Notes under the pieces: model-generated
What the model was told of the DNA's origin: nothing
Database searches by the model: none
The model's input: the letters and a program-made list of their open reading frames with translations, nothing else
In this document: one piece after another, positions 54,555 to 63,563 of the stretch
Numbering within the stretch: the stretch's first letter is position 1
How the letters are laid out: every line of letters starts with the position of its first letter
Source: Actinomycetota bacterium
GTDB lineage: Bacteria; Actinomycetota; Coriobacteriia; Anaerosomatales; Anaerosomataceae
DNA: 64,000 bases
Assembly: GCA_004348925.1 (NCBI GenBank)
Contig: RCMX01000002.1
Location: 44,046 to 108,045 of the forward strand
Direction: 5' to 3'
Made by a program: the position numbers and the translations under genes

Positions 54555-55290
54555 CGTGACCGAGCCGCTCTCCTTCAATCGGATACTCGCCGTGCTCAAG
54601 CGGCAGTGGTGGATCGTGGTCGCGGTCGTCGCCGTCGCAGGCGTGGCAGGCTTCGTGGCGTCCTCCGGCGTCGCTGATGTCTACACCGGTGTCGCCAAGA
54701 TCGCCATCGACACCGCGCCATCCTCGCGCTATCGCGGGATGCCCGTCGCGGATGATCTGGTGAAGGCGACGTCGGGCTCCGAGATGCGCGCTGCCGTCGC
54801 ACAGGCGCTGGGAACGAGCGAGGCGGACGTCGCGGCGAACCTGCGCGCGACAGCGGCCGGCAACCCGCTCACGACGATTCGCGTGACATACACGGCCGCC
54901 ACAAAGGATGCCGCCCAGGCAGGGGCACGCGCGGGCGCGAATGCGATCATCGACGTCGTGGACGCCTCGATGGCCAAGGAGATCGCCATCCGAGAAGCCC
55001 AGATCGAGGCTTCGAAGAAGGCGCTCGCCGCCATCGACGCCGCCGCCAGGTCCGAAGCGCCGAGCGCTCAGACTGCATACCAGCGGTGGGCGATCGAGAC
55101 GCAGCTCCTCGACTACACAAGTGCGCTTGAGGGAATCGTCGGCGTCTATACCTATGACGGAACGAGTTCATCGTCTGTCAGCCTCGGGTCGGACGCGCGC
55201 AATCGAAACGTCCTTGGCGCCGCCGTGGTGGGAGTTGCGCTCGGCATACTTCTCGCTGGTGTGAGAGAGGCGCTTCGGAAGCGCACGTAG
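54544..55290 (+). CDS. Wzz-like chain-length determinant (copy B)
   Basis: The 248-residue protein shows the two-helix Wzz topology: helix one at about 21-38 after LKRQWWIVVAVV, an extracytoplasmic domain with a helical region at about 130-180, and helix two at about 222-240. The RQWW/REWW sequence before helix one is shared with copy A. It overlaps the ligase gene, so the pair is likely to act together on one polymer. Confidence 0.7.
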   Translation: MLSDVTEPLSFNRILAVLKRQWWIVVAVVAVAGVAGFVASSGVADVYTGVAKIAIDTAPSSRYRGMPVADDLVKATSGSEMRAAVAQALGTSEADVAANLRATAAGNPLTTIRVTYTAATKDAAQAGARAGANAIIDVVDASMAKEIAIREAQIEASKKALAAIDAAARSEAPSAQTAYQRWAIETQLLDYTSALEGIVGVYTYDGTSSSSVSLGSDARNRNVLGAAVVGVALGILLAGVREALRKRT

Positions 55291-55339
55291 CCGTCCAGCT
55301 GCGGGCCCTGCCGTTCGTCGCTGCCTGGCACGGTGCGGG

Positions 55340-55348
55340 TGGTATACT
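55340..55348 (+). promoter_or_regulatory. Extended -10 upstream of the SpoIID-CWB2 gene
   Basis: TGGTATACT matches the extended -10 form, 44 bases before the GTG at 55392. CGGAGG at 55379-55384 is the ribosome-binding site. Confidence 0.55.
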
Positions 55349-55391
55349 CAGACACTGGATGTAGCAGTCGAATCACAACGGAGGTTCTTCC

Positions 55392-57674
55392 GTGCGCCGT
55401 AGCAAATACATCCGGTTCGCCGCTGCCGTGGCGACCATCGCATTGCTCGTCGCCCCGATTGCGACCCCTCCAGCGCGCGCTGACATCATGCCCACGGCGA
55501 TCCCGTATTTCACCTTCAGTGGCAGCGGATACGGGCATGGCATAGGAATGAGCCAGTTCGGGGCGCAAGGCTCCGCTCTCGCCGGAAAATCGTACTCGTG
55601 GATTCTTCAGCACTACTACACCGGTGGCGTGATCGGCAGCATCGGAGCGTTCACGGCGAAGGTGAACGTCGATTCCGCCTACACGTCGAGTTACTCCGCC
55701 TATGCCGGGCGGGTTTCGTGGACGATTCGTTCGATCGACTCACCCCTTGAGATCTATCGTTCAGGTGATACGACACTCACGTTGGCCTCGGACACGTACT
55801 ACGTGCTCACCGTCAGCGGGAGCGTTGTCTCGGTCAAGACGACGAGCGGCACACTCGTGGGGACGTTTGGCGGATCGTGCTGGGCGGCCCCAAAGGGACC
55901 TGCCGGCACCTATCCTCCGCTGATCGAAGTGAAGGACGCCTCTGGCCCGTTCAATACCGGGTGGGTCCGCTACCGAGGCAGGATGTTGGTCGACGTCAAA
56001 CCCGGCAACCGTGTGGCGCTGGTGAACAACCTGGACATGGACCAGTATCTCTATGGAGTCGTGCCGCGGGAGAGTCCGGCGGGATGGGAATCGGAAGCGC
56101 TGAAGGCGCAGGCCGTGGCCGCGCGCTCATATGCGTACGCCGACGTCGCTGGTGGCAATGTGCTGAAATGCACAACGTACAGCCAGGTGTACAACGGGCA
56201 CTCGAGACTTGAGTCCGGCGTAGTGAAGCCACACGAAGCGAGCACCACCAATGCTGCAGTGGATGCGACATCCAGGCAGGTTGTGAAGACCGGCAGCGGT
56301 GCCGTCGTCAAGACGTTCTTCTTCTCGACATCAGGTGGGCACACCGCGAACAATGAGGATGTGTGGGTGGGGGGCACACCCGTGCCGCAACTGCGCGGTG
56401 TCGAGGACACGTACGAGTATCTGGCACGCCCCGCACTTGCGCCATGGCCGGCGATCGCCGCAGATTGGCCGTCCGGTGTGCCTGCGCCCAAGCTGACAGG
56501 CGCCTCCGCTTCATGGTGGCCCAAGATTTCCGGGCTTGAGCTCGCCAATCAGATTCGCACACTGCCGGGCGTGCCCCCAGCTCCGTTGTATGTGACCGGC
56601 GTTTCCATCGAGAAGGCCGCCTCCGGCCATGCCAGGTACGTGAATCTGACCTTCGTCAACGGCACGAAGGTTCGTGTCAGCGGAGACGCGCTTCGCGGTA
56701 AGCTCAAGCTGCCATCATCGAGGTTCACGATCTCGGGCTTCCCCATGAGCCGCATCCAGGGCCCCGATCGCTACGCCACCGCGATAGCTATCTCGCAGAA
56801 GGCGTTCACCGGCACGGCACCGGCCGTGGTTCTTGCGAGCGGCGAAGCGTATCCCGATGCGCTCTGCGGTTCCGCGCTTGCCGGGGCCGAGGATGGCTCG
56901 CTCTTGCTCACGGCAAAGGCGAGTCTGCCGAGCGCGGTCGAGACCGAACTCAAGCGGCTGGCCCCGGCACGCATTTACATCATGGGTAGCACCGCGGCCG
57001 TCTCGGCTGATGTAGAGAATCGCGTACGTGCCGTGCTCCCCTCGGCGGTGACGACGCGTCTTGCAGGCGCCGATCGCTACGGGACATCGCGCAAGGTCGC
57101 CGAGAAGGTCTACGCGCTCAAGGCACCGACCAAGGCGGTTGTGGCCAACGGCCTCGCGTGGCCAGATGCTGCGTCCGTCTCGGCGCTGGCGTACGCGAAG
57201 CACTACCCGATCCTCTTCTCGCGGCAGAGCGAGCTCGGCACGGATACGGCAGGGTATCTCTCGGCTCGCAAACCGACCGGGCTTGTCGTGGGGAGCGAGA
57301 CTGTTGTGCCCGCGAGCGTGTTCGCGGAGGTCCAGACGCTCACCGCGAAGACGCCACAGCGTCTCGCGGGCCCCAACCGCTACGCTACGGCCGCCGCCAT
57401 TGCTCGCTTCAGCCTTGGCGCGCTCGAAGGCTTCTCGTCGAGCGAGGTCTACGTGACGACCGGACTGAACTACCCGGATGCGTTGGCGGGTGGCGTGATC
57501 GCGGGGAAGGGGATGCACCCGCTGGTGCTGACCGGTTTCGATTCGGTTCCGCCAGACACTGCCTCGTTCCTGAAAGAGAAGCAGCCCACAATCGGGTACA
57601 TCTGGATTCTAGGCGGCGCCGGCGCGATCTCGAAGACCGGTGCGGGCGCCATCGACTCAGTGATGATGAACTAG
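55392..57674 (+). CDS. Secreted SpoIID/LytB-domain protein with CWB2 wall-binding repeats
   Basis: The 760-residue protein has a signal peptide (about 1-30, ending PPARA), an N-terminal SGSGYGHGIGMSQFGAQG segment, and a SpoIID/LytB domain (about 200-320) with YLYGVVPRESPAGWESEALKAQAVAARSYA. Three CWB2-type repeats follow from about 455 to the end; each opens like RIQGPDRYATA, RLAGADRYGTS or RLAGPNRYATA. CWB2 repeats anchor proteins to secondary wall polymers, and SpoIID domains cut glycan strands. Catalytic activity is not proved. Confidence 0.92.
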   Translation: MRRSKYIRFAAAVATIALLVAPIATPPARADIMPTAIPYFTFSGSGYGHGIGMSQFGAQGSALAGKSYSWILQHYYTGGVIGSIGAFTAKVNVDSAYTSSYSAYAGRVSWTIRSIDSPLEIYRSGDTTLTLASDTYYVLTVSGSVVSVKTTSGTLVGTFGGSCWAAPKGPAGTYPPLIEVKDASGPFNTGWVRYRGRMLVDVKPGNRVALVNNLDMDQYLYGVVPRESPAGWESEALKAQAVAARSYAYADVAGGNVLKCTTYSQVYNGHSRLESGVVKPHEASTTNAAVDATSRQVVKTGSGAVVKTFFFSTSGGHTANNEDVWVGGTPVPQLRGVEDTYEYLARPALAPWPAIAADWPSGVPAPKLTGASASWWPKISGLELANQIRTLPGVPPAPLYVTGVSIEKAASGHARYVNLTFVNGTKVRVSGDALRGKLKLPSSRFTISGFPMSRIQGPDRYATAIAISQKAFTGTAPAVVLASGEAYPDALCGSALAGAEDGSLLLTAKASLPSAVETELKRLAPARIYIMGSTAAVSADVENRVRAVLPSAVTTRLAGADRYGTSRKVAEKVYALKAPTKAVVANGLAWPDAASVSALAYAKHYPILFSRQSELGTDTAGYLSARKPTGLVVGSETVVPASVFAEVQTLTAKTPQRLAGPNRYATAAAIARFSLGALEGFSSSEVYVTTGLNYPDALAGGVIAGKGMHPLVLTGFDSVPPDTASFLKEKQPTIGYIWILGGAGAISKTGAGAIDSVMMN

Positions 57675-57693
57675 CATCCCGAGAGGAGCACTT

Positions 57694-58509
57694 GTGGCCG
57701 TGTCGCTTTCAGTGCCCGAAGCCGATCTCGCACTCGTTCGCACTGCCTCACCGCTGCGGCCGCGTGTCGCGGTCGTGCTTGGCTCGGGGCTATCCGGCCT
57801 CGCCGATGTCGCGAGCGATGCGGCCGTCGTCCCCTATGGCGAGCTGTCGGGATTCCCTCGCGTCGGGTCGGTCGTGGGTCATGCCGGGAAGCTCGTCGTC
57901 GGGATGCTCGGCGGCGTGCCTGTGCTGCTGTTCCAGGGTCGCGCGCATCAGTATCAGGGTGTGAGCGCGTTTGACGCTGCCTATCCCACGCGTCTTGCGG
58001 CAGGACTCGGCTGTGACACGCTTGTTGTCACGAATGCTGCCGGTGGGGTGGTTCCCCGCCTGGCGGTTGGCGATCTGGTGGTCATCTCGGATCACTTGAA
58101 CCTGATGGGCACCAATCCGCTCACCGGATGGCCCGGGCCGGACGGTGGGTTCCCGTTCATACCGATGCGTGATGCATACGACCCCGTGCTCAGGGCGACG
58201 ATGCTCGACGTCGCCGCCAGGCAGGGTGTGAGGCTCATCGAGGGCGTTTACGCAGGGCTTCTCGGCCCTTCGTATGAGACGCCCGCCGAGGTCGCGATGC
58301 TGGCGGGTATGGGTGCGGACATCGTTGGCATGTCGACGGTTCCCGAGGTCATCGCGGCGCGCGCGCTCGGTCTGCGTGTGCTCGGGATGTCACTCGTGAC
58401 GAATGCGGCCGCAGGCGTCGGTCTCTCGCACGCGGAGGTGCTCGAAGCGGGGGAGAAGGCGGCCGCTCGATTGCAGCGACTCGTGACGGAGTTCGTGACT
58501 CGGCTCTAG
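57694..58509 (+). CDS. punA: Purine nucleoside phosphorylase
   Basis: The trimeric-type enzyme splits purine nucleosides with phosphate. The 271-residue protein has VVLGSGLSGLAD for phosphate binding, FQGRAHQYQG, TNAAGGVVPRL and GMSTVPEVIAARALG. The base-binding residue in SLVTNAAAG is Asn, as in inosine/guanosine phosphorylases; methylthioadenosine phosphorylases have Asp. The neighbours ahcY and mtnA still make a link to recycling of S-adenosyl-methionine products likely. The GTG start follows GAGAGGAG. Confidence 0.92.
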   Translation: MAVSLSVPEADLALVRTASPLRPRVAVVLGSGLSGLADVASDAAVVPYGELSGFPRVGSVVGHAGKLVVGMLGGVPVLLFQGRAHQYQGVSAFDAAYPTRLAAGLGCDTLVVTNAAGGVVPRLAVGDLVVISDHLNLMGTNPLTGWPGPDGGFPFIPMRDAYDPVLRATMLDVAARQGVRLIEGVYAGLLGPSYETPAEVAMLAGMGADIVGMSTVPEVIAARALGLRVLGMSLVTNAAAGVGLSHAEVLEAGEKAAARLQRLVTEFVTRL

Positions 58510-58529
58510 CGACGCGCGTCAGTGCGTCC

Positions 58530-58538
58530 TGCTATACT
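58530..58538 (+). promoter_or_regulatory. Extended -10 upstream of ahcY
   Basis: TGCTATACT, the same box as at 50833, lies 65 bases before the ahcY GTG. The leader includes AAGGAGG. No S-adenosyl-homocysteine riboswitch core was recognised. Confidence 0.55.
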
Positions 58539-58603
58539 TTGTCGGTTCAGGCAGCCCCGAGTCTACGCTCCTGCAAGCTCGGAATCCTTAAGGAGGCACT
58601 CAC

Positions 58604-59863
58604 GTGCAGTACGACGTCAAAGACCTTTCCCTCGCAGCCGCCGGCAAGGCGCGCATCGAGTGGGCCGATAACGACATGCCCGTTCTCGCGAGCATCCGCG
58701 AGCGCTTCGAGGCCGAGAAGCCACTCGCTGGCGTGCGGATCGGCGCGTGCCTGCACGTGACGACGGAGACGGCGAACCTGATGCGCACGCTCAAGGCCGG
58801 CGGCGCTGAGGTCATGCTGTGCGCGAGCAATCCGCTCTCCACGCAAGACGACGTCGCAGCCGCGCTCGTCGAGGAGTACGGGATCGCCACGTTCGCGATC
58901 AAGGGCGAGGATACCGCCACGTACTACGCGCACATCGACGCGGTGGTCGCCGCCAAGCCGCAGATCACGATGGACGACGGCGCCGATGTGGTCGGACGCA
59001 TCCACGCCGAGTTCCCCGAAGCGCTCGAGGGTATCCTCGGCGGCACCGAGGAGACCACGACCGGTGTCATCCGTCTCGCAGCGATGGCCGATGACGGTGC
59101 GCTCAAGTACCCGATCATCGCCGTCAATGAGGCTAACACCAAGCACCTCTTCGACAACCGGTACGGCACCGGGCAGTCCACCATCGACGGCATCATCCGC
59201 GCCACGAACCGCCTCATCGCCGGTCGGACCGTCGTCGTGTCCGGCTACGGCTGGTGCGGCCGCGGCATCGCGAGCCGTGCCGAGGGCCTCGGCGGCAACG
59301 TCATCGTGTGCGAAGTCGATCCGCTCAAGGCGCTCGAGGCCGTCATGGACGGCTACCGCGTCATGCCGTCGGTCGAGGCTGCCGCGCTCGCCGACATCTG
59401 GGTCACGGTGACCGGCGACATCAGCGTCATCGATTCCCCGGCATTCGACGCCATGAAGGACGGCGCGATCATCGCGAACTCCGGTCACTTCAACGTCGAG
59501 ATCAACATCCCGCACCTTCGTGAGATCGCCGTGTCAACGCGCGAAGTCCGTCCGCTGGTCGAGGAGTTCGTGCTCGTTGACGGTCGCAAGATCTTCCTGC
59601 TGGCCGACGGTCGCCTCGTGAACCTCTCGTGCGCCGAGGGCCATCCCGCCTCGGTCATGGACATGAGCTTCGCGAACCAGGCCCTCTGTGCCGAGTTCAT
59701 GGTGCAGAACTGTGCCGAGATGGAAGCCGGCGTCTACGAGGTGCCGACCGAGATCGACGAGGAGATCGCCGCGCTGAAGCTTGCCTCCATGGGCGTCGAG
59801 ATCGATGAACTCACCGAAGAGCAGGAGAAGTACCTGAGCTCCTGGCAGGAAGGCACCGTCTAG
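58604..59863 (+). CDS. ahcY: Adenosylhomocysteinase
   Basis: AhcY splits S-adenosyl-homocysteine to adenosine and homocysteine, relieving inhibition of methyltransferases. The 419-residue protein has [39 protein letters not shown], the NAD motif [20 protein letters not shown] and NSGHFNVEI. It is the shorter form without the roughly 40-residue insert of many bacterial enzymes. It feeds homocysteine back to methionine and adenosine to purine salvage. Confidence 0.96.
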   Translation: MQYDVKDLSLAAAGKARIEWADNDMPVLASIRERFEAEKPLAGVRIGACLHVTTETANLMRTLKAGGAEVMLCASNPLSTQDDVAAALVEEYGIATFAIKGEDTATYYAHIDAVVAAKPQITMDDGADVVGRIHAEFPEALEGILGGTEETTTGVIRLAAMADDGALKYPIIAVNEANTKHLFDNRYGTGQSTIDGIIRATNRLIAGRTVVVSGYGWCGRGIASRAEGLGGNVIVCEVDPLKALEAVMDGYRVMPSVEAAALADIWVTVTGDISVIDSPAFDAMKDGAIIANSGHFNVEINIPHLREIAVSTREVRPLVEEFVLVDGRKIFLLADGRLVNLSCAEGHPASVMDMSFANQALCAEFMVQNCAEMEAGVYEVPTEIDEEIAALKLASMGVEIDELTEEQEKYLSSWQEGTV

Positions 59864-59879
59864 ATCGCAGCTGAAACCA

Positions 59880-59907
59880 ACGGGCCGGCGGGAGACCGCC
59901 GGCCCGT
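59880..59907 (+). terminator. GAGA-capped hairpin after ahcY
   Basis: ACGGGCCGGCGG (59880-59891) and CCGCCGGCCCGT (59896-59907) are perfect 12-base arms around a GAGA tetraloop, 16 bases after the ahcY stop. It is followed by GTTCGTATC, not a T-run. Confidence 0.7.
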
Positions 59908-59927
59908 GTTCGTATCGGGAGTGATGT

Positions 59928-61154
59928 ATGGCGATCAACGATATTCCCCGCACGATATGGTGGGAGGACGGCAAGGTCGTCCTCGTCGACCAGTCTCGCT
60001 TGCCGCTTGTGGGCGACCTGCTCGTGTGCAACACCTACGACGGCGTCTGTCACGCCATCCGCGGCATGGCTGTGCGGGGAGCTCCCGCGCTCGGTGTCGC
60101 CGCGGCTCTTGGAGTCGCACTCTGGGCGACGACCGCAGGCGCCCGGATCGATGACGTCGAGAGCTTCCTGGCGGAGCTCGATCGCGTGGCCGATGAGATT
60201 GCCGAGACCCGCCCGACGGCCGTGAATCTCGCGTGGGGCGCCGAGCGCATGAAGCGCTTCGCCCGCGACAATGCCGACGTGAACTTGTCAGAACTCCGTG
60301 ATCTCATCCTGCAGGAAGCTCTCGCGATTCGCGCCGAGGACGAGGACCGCAACCGTGCGATCGGTGCCAACGGCGCGGCCCTTCTGGAGTCCGGCAGCCG
60401 CGTGCTCACCCACTGCAACGCAGGCTCGCTCGCTACCGCGTTCTTCGGCACGGCGCTTGGCGTGATCTTCTCGGCGCACGAGCAGGGAAAGATCGAAGGC
60501 GTGTGGGTCGATGAGACTCGCCCGGTGCTGCAGGGAGCGCGCCTCACCGCGTGGGAGCTCAAGCTCGCCGGTGTCCCGTTCAAGCTCATCACCGACAACA
60601 TGGCCGCAAGCATCATGCGCGCAGGTCTCGTGGACGCCGTCATCGTCGGCGCAGATCGCATCGCTGCGAATGGCGACGTCGCGAACAAGATCGGCACGTA
60701 CGGGCTGGCCGTGCTCTGCAAGGAGCATGGAATCCCGTTCTACGTCGCTGCACCGACGTCCACGGTCGACCTGACGCTCGCGCATGGCGACGACATCGTC
60801 ATCGAGCAACGTGACGAGCGCGAGGTCACAGGCGTGACTGTCTCGGGCGTGATCGCGCCTGACTCATCGGCCGCCTCGCGTGCATTCGACCTGCTGACCG
60901 ATGGGGGACCCTACGAAGTCCCGATCGCAAAGGGCCACCAGATGGTCATCGATCGCAAGGGCGGCGCGTATCGCTTTGACGGCTGGTTCCGTATCGCGCC
61001 TCCGGGTGTCGAGGTCTACAATCCCGCGTTTGATGTGACCCCTGCCGAGTACGTGACGGCTATCATCACGGAGTGCGGCGTGGTGCGTGCCCCGTTCGGT
61101 GAGTCGCTCGCCCTCAACTGTCAGGGTTCCGGCGCGATCCACGAGCTGGGGTAG
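59928..61154 (+). CDS. mtnA: S-methyl-5-thioribose-1-phosphate isomerase with an internal insert
   Basis: MtnA converts methylthioribose-1-phosphate to methylthioribulose-1-phosphate in methionine salvage. Catalytic Cys163 (THCNAGSLAT) and Asp243 (GADRIAANGD) are present, as are RGAPALGVAAA and the C-terminal YNPAFDVTP. The protein has 408 residues, longer than the usual 340-350. The extra 50 or so lie at about 302-353, between the REV and RIAPPGV elements. No other methionine-salvage gene follows. The homologous eIF2B-like and ribose-1,5-bisphosphate isomerases fit the motifs less well. Confidence 0.9.
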   Translation: MAINDIPRTIWWEDGKVVLVDQSRLPLVGDLLVCNTYDGVCHAIRGMAVRGAPALGVAAALGVALWATTAGARIDDVESFLAELDRVADEIAETRPTAVNLAWGAERMKRFARDNADVNLSELRDLILQEALAIRAEDEDRNRAIGANGAALLESGSRVLTHCNAGSLATAFFGTALGVIFSAHEQGKIEGVWVDETRPVLQGARLTAWELKLAGVPFKLITDNMAASIMRAGLVDAVIVGADRIAANGDVANKIGTYGLAVLCKEHGIPFYVAAPTSTVDLTLAHGDDIVIEQRDEREVTGVTVSGVIAPDSSAASRAFDLLTDGGPYEVPIAKGHQMVIDRKGGAYRFDGWFRIAPPGVEVYNPAFDVTPAEYVTAIITECGVVRAPFGESLALNCQGSGAIHELG

Positions 61155-61161
61155 CAGCGCG

Positions 61162-62070
61162 GTGTCGATCCAGGCGCTGGCACCGGTCATTGTCGGTGTC
61201 TTGGGGTACGTGGGAATCGGCGTTGCTCTGCGCTTGAGCGGGCTCATGACCGTCGAGGATTCGAAGCCACTCAACACGCTCCTCATCTGGGTCGCCCTGC
61301 CCGCGCTGGTCTTCAACACCGTCCAGCCTGCTCGCGCGGACGCCGGGATGGCGGTCATCCCGCTGCTGGGATGGGTGATTGCCGTTTTCGGCATCGGTGT
61401 AGCGTGGTTGCTCGCACGTGCGTTCCGGTTGCAGGGGCCCGCCGCCGGGGCGTTCATCCTGGTCGCGGCGTTCGGGAATACCGCCTACATCGGCTATCCT
61501 GTCGCGTCGGCGCTGCTCGGCGATGCCGGACTCGTTCGCGCGATCTTCTGCGACCTGTTCGGCAACACCGCCGCGATCATCACCGTCGGCGCGCTCATCG
61601 CCGGCCATCACGGTGAGCATGACGTCAAGGTGAATCCGCTTCGGGAGCTCGTGACGTTTCCTCCATTCGGCGCGCTCGTGATCGCGCTGTTGTTGCGTTC
61701 AGTCGAGGTTCCGGACGCGGTCAGCTCTTGGTTGGGTGCGCTCGGTAAGCTTGTGATACCGATGATCATGGTGAGCGTAGGCCTGTCGCTCAAGCCGAAG
61801 TCGATGCGCGAGCGTCTCGGCGTGTTGGGGGCCGTGGCGGGCGTGAAGCTGGTTCTCATGCCGCTTGTGGCGCTGGCGCTGGGAAGCCTGTTGCTCAAGG
61901 ACGAAGCATCACTGCGAATCCTCGTGCTGGAGACCGGCGTGCCCACGATGATGCTCACCCTCGTCTTCGGCATGAAGTACCGGCTTGATGTCGACCTCAT
62001 CGCCTCGGCGATCCTGGTCACCGTCATCGGGGCCATCGTGACGATTCCGCTGTTGCAGCTGCTCGTCTAG
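61162..62070 (+). CDS. AEC family permease
   Basis: The 302-residue membrane protein has about ten helices and the auxin-efflux-carrier features: GLMTVEDSKPLNTLLIWVALPALVFNT near the start, AAFGNTAYIGYPV in the middle, and the inverted-repeat second half. Bacterial members carry organic acids or amino acids; the substrate here is not evident. The GTG start lies 7 bases after mtnA, suggesting a shared transcript. Confidence 0.85.
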   Translation: MSIQALAPVIVGVLGYVGIGVALRLSGLMTVEDSKPLNTLLIWVALPALVFNTVQPARADAGMAVIPLLGWVIAVFGIGVAWLLARAFRLQGPAAGAFILVAAFGNTAYIGYPVASALLGDAGLVRAIFCDLFGNTAAIITVGALIAGHHGEHDVKVNPLRELVTFPPFGALVIALLLRSVEVPDAVSSWLGALGKLVIPMIMVSVGLSLKPKSMRERLGVLGAVAGVKLVLMPLVALALGSLLLKDEASLRILVLETGVPTMMLTLVFGMKYRLDVDLIASAILVTVIGAIVTIPLLQLLV

Positions 62071-62092
62071 ACGCCCCAACCTGGGGGTCCGC

Positions 62093-62767
62093 GTGGGCGT
62101 GCTTGCCGTTCTTGCCGAGATCGTGTCGCCGGTTCGTTGCGCCGGCTGCGGCCTACCCGGGTTCGCTTTGTGTCCGGCGTGCCTTGCGTCAGCGCAGCTC
62201 GTCGACGTTCGGCACGCGTGTCCGCGCTGCGGTGCACCGCTCGTGGGCACCCGGTGCTCGGAGTGTGTGGGCAGACGGTTCTCGTTCAGCCGGGCGATAT
62301 GCGCCGGTCGCCTGGAGCCGCCGATCTCACGCGTCGTGACGCTCTACAAGGATGCTGCCGAACGCAGGTATGCCGCGCTGCTGGGCGCCGTCGTGACGGA
62401 TGCGTGCGAGGCCTGGCGTGGATGGCCGGACGCCGTGTGTGCGGTGCCACCCACGCGCGCGGCGCTGCTTCGGAGAGGCTTCGACCACACGGACGCCATC
62501 GCGCGCTGTGTCGCTTCGGGACTCGATGCGCCCTACACGCCGCTCCTGTCGGTCGCTGTCCGAGAGGATCAACGACAGTTAGGGCGCGACGCCCGGTTCG
62601 CCAACATGGCAGGTGCGTTCACCGTCGCGGGTGACGTGTCGGTTCCCGGACGCGTACTCGTCGTCGACGACGTGCTCACCACGGGGGCGACGCTCGACGG
62701 AGCCGCGCGGGCACTACTGGCTGCCGGCGCTTCCGAAGTGCGAGTCGCGGCCGTCGCGCGAGCGTGA
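62093..62767 (+). CDS. comF: ComF family phosphoribosyltransferase-like protein
   Basis: The 224-residue protein has the N-terminal double zinc ribbon (CAGCGLPGFALCPAC, CPRCG, CSEC) and a C-terminal phosphoribosyltransferase domain with VPPTRAALLRRGFDHTD, DQRQLGRDARFANMAGAF and the PRPP loop VLVVDDVLTTGATLD. ComF proteins support DNA uptake in naturally competent bacteria, but are widespread elsewhere. The GTG start is used. It converges on the next gene with a 9-base gap. Confidence 0.92.
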   Translation: MGVLAVLAEIVSPVRCAGCGLPGFALCPACLASAQLVDVRHACPRCGAPLVGTRCSECVGRRFSFSRAICAGRLEPPISRVVTLYKDAAERRYAALLGAVVTDACEAWRGWPDAVCAVPPTRAALLRRGFDHTDAIARCVASGLDAPYTPLLSVAVREDQRQLGRDARFANMAGAFTVAGDVSVPGRVLVVDDVLTTGATLDGAARALLAAGASEVRVAAVARA

Positions 62768-62776
62768 GCTGAACGC

Positions 62777-63190
62777 CTAGCCGGTCCGGCGCCGCAGGTT
62801 GCCGAGAAGGACCGTCGTCACGACCACGGTCGCGAATGCCGCCCATGGGCCTGCACCCGCCGCATCGTTCATGCTGAAGAGCGAGACCACGGCGAGCCCG
62901 AGAACGGCTCCGACGATTGCACCCGCGTATCCCATCCAGACGGAGAACGGTCGGCTGCGATACCGCGCGATGGTGGCAGGGCCGAGCGGCGCGCCCACTA
63001 CCAGGCCGAGCAATCCGCCCATGAGGGCACGTGCGATATCTTGCAGTCCCTGTGTTCCGCTGATGAGGTCCAGAAGCCACCGCGCGCCCGCCCCGAACGC
63101 ATACCCGAAGATCGCGGCCGTCACGGCGGCTGCCAGTGCTTCCAGCGCGTAGTCGATCGGTCCCGGCCGGACAGTCGTGGAACGGGTCAT
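62777..63190 (-). CDS. Small membrane protein of unknown function
   Basis: The 137-residue protein has four likely hydrophobic segments (about 17-36, 50-66, 86-104 and 110-130) and a basic C-terminus LRRRTG. No family was recognised. The start was chosen at the ATG after GAGGAGG; the frame is open for 58 more codons upstream but that part looks non-coding. An inverted repeat lies 38-57 bases upstream. Confidence 0.6.
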   Translation of the reverse strand: MTRSTTVRPGPIDYALEALAAAVTAAIFGYAFGAGARWLLDLISGTQGLQDIARALMGGLLGLVVGAPLGPATIARYRSRPFSVWMGYAGAIVGAVLGLAVVSLFSMNDAAGAGPWAAFATVVVTTVLLGNLRRRTG

Positions 63191-63563
63191 CGGCGCCTCC
63201 TCTTGCATCATCGGGCAGGTAGTCCGAGTATTCCCGTTCAGGAATACGGCTGTCAGGAACGCTTGCACCGTTTCCTGGTACACTTCTGGGTGCTTCCATC
63301 CGGGTCTGTGGTTGCGGGCGCGCAAGCGTCTCAGTCCAAGGTAGATGCGGCCAAAAGGATCCACGTAAGCCGGTGGGCGACCATCGCGCGAGCATGGCGC
63401 GTCTTAGGGGTAAGTCGTACCGTCCGGTCCAACCATCCCGGTTGGCGGGCGAGAGGGCCGGTAGTGAGATAGCATCAAGCGGAAGCCCCGGTACGCGAGT
63501 GTGGGGCCAAAGACCAGGTCAGCCGGATGGAAGCACCGTTCGTACTACGACTGGAGGGATTCG
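63191..63563. other. 373-base intergenic region with an unassigned leader
   Basis: No gene was found here. It holds an inverted repeat, GTATTCC (63228-63234) with GGAATAC (63241-63247), near the divergent minus-strand gene, and an extended -10 TGGTACACT at 63276-63284 reading right. From there a leader of about 270 bases runs to the lipoprotein gene. It has GC-rich complementary segments such as GCCCC (63485-63489) with GGGGC (63503-63507). It matches no riboswitch class that I could recognise. Confidence 0.5.

Noticed and set aside
57694-58509. Methylthioadenosine phosphorylase, suggested by the nearby mtnA
   Set aside because: The base-binding residue is Asn (VTNAAAG), typical of inosine/guanosine phosphorylases, not Asp.
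63490-63497. A T-box antiterminator, suggested by GGTACGCG
   Set aside because: It differs from the T-box consensus, and no specifier stem or complementary terminator was found; the match is probably chance.
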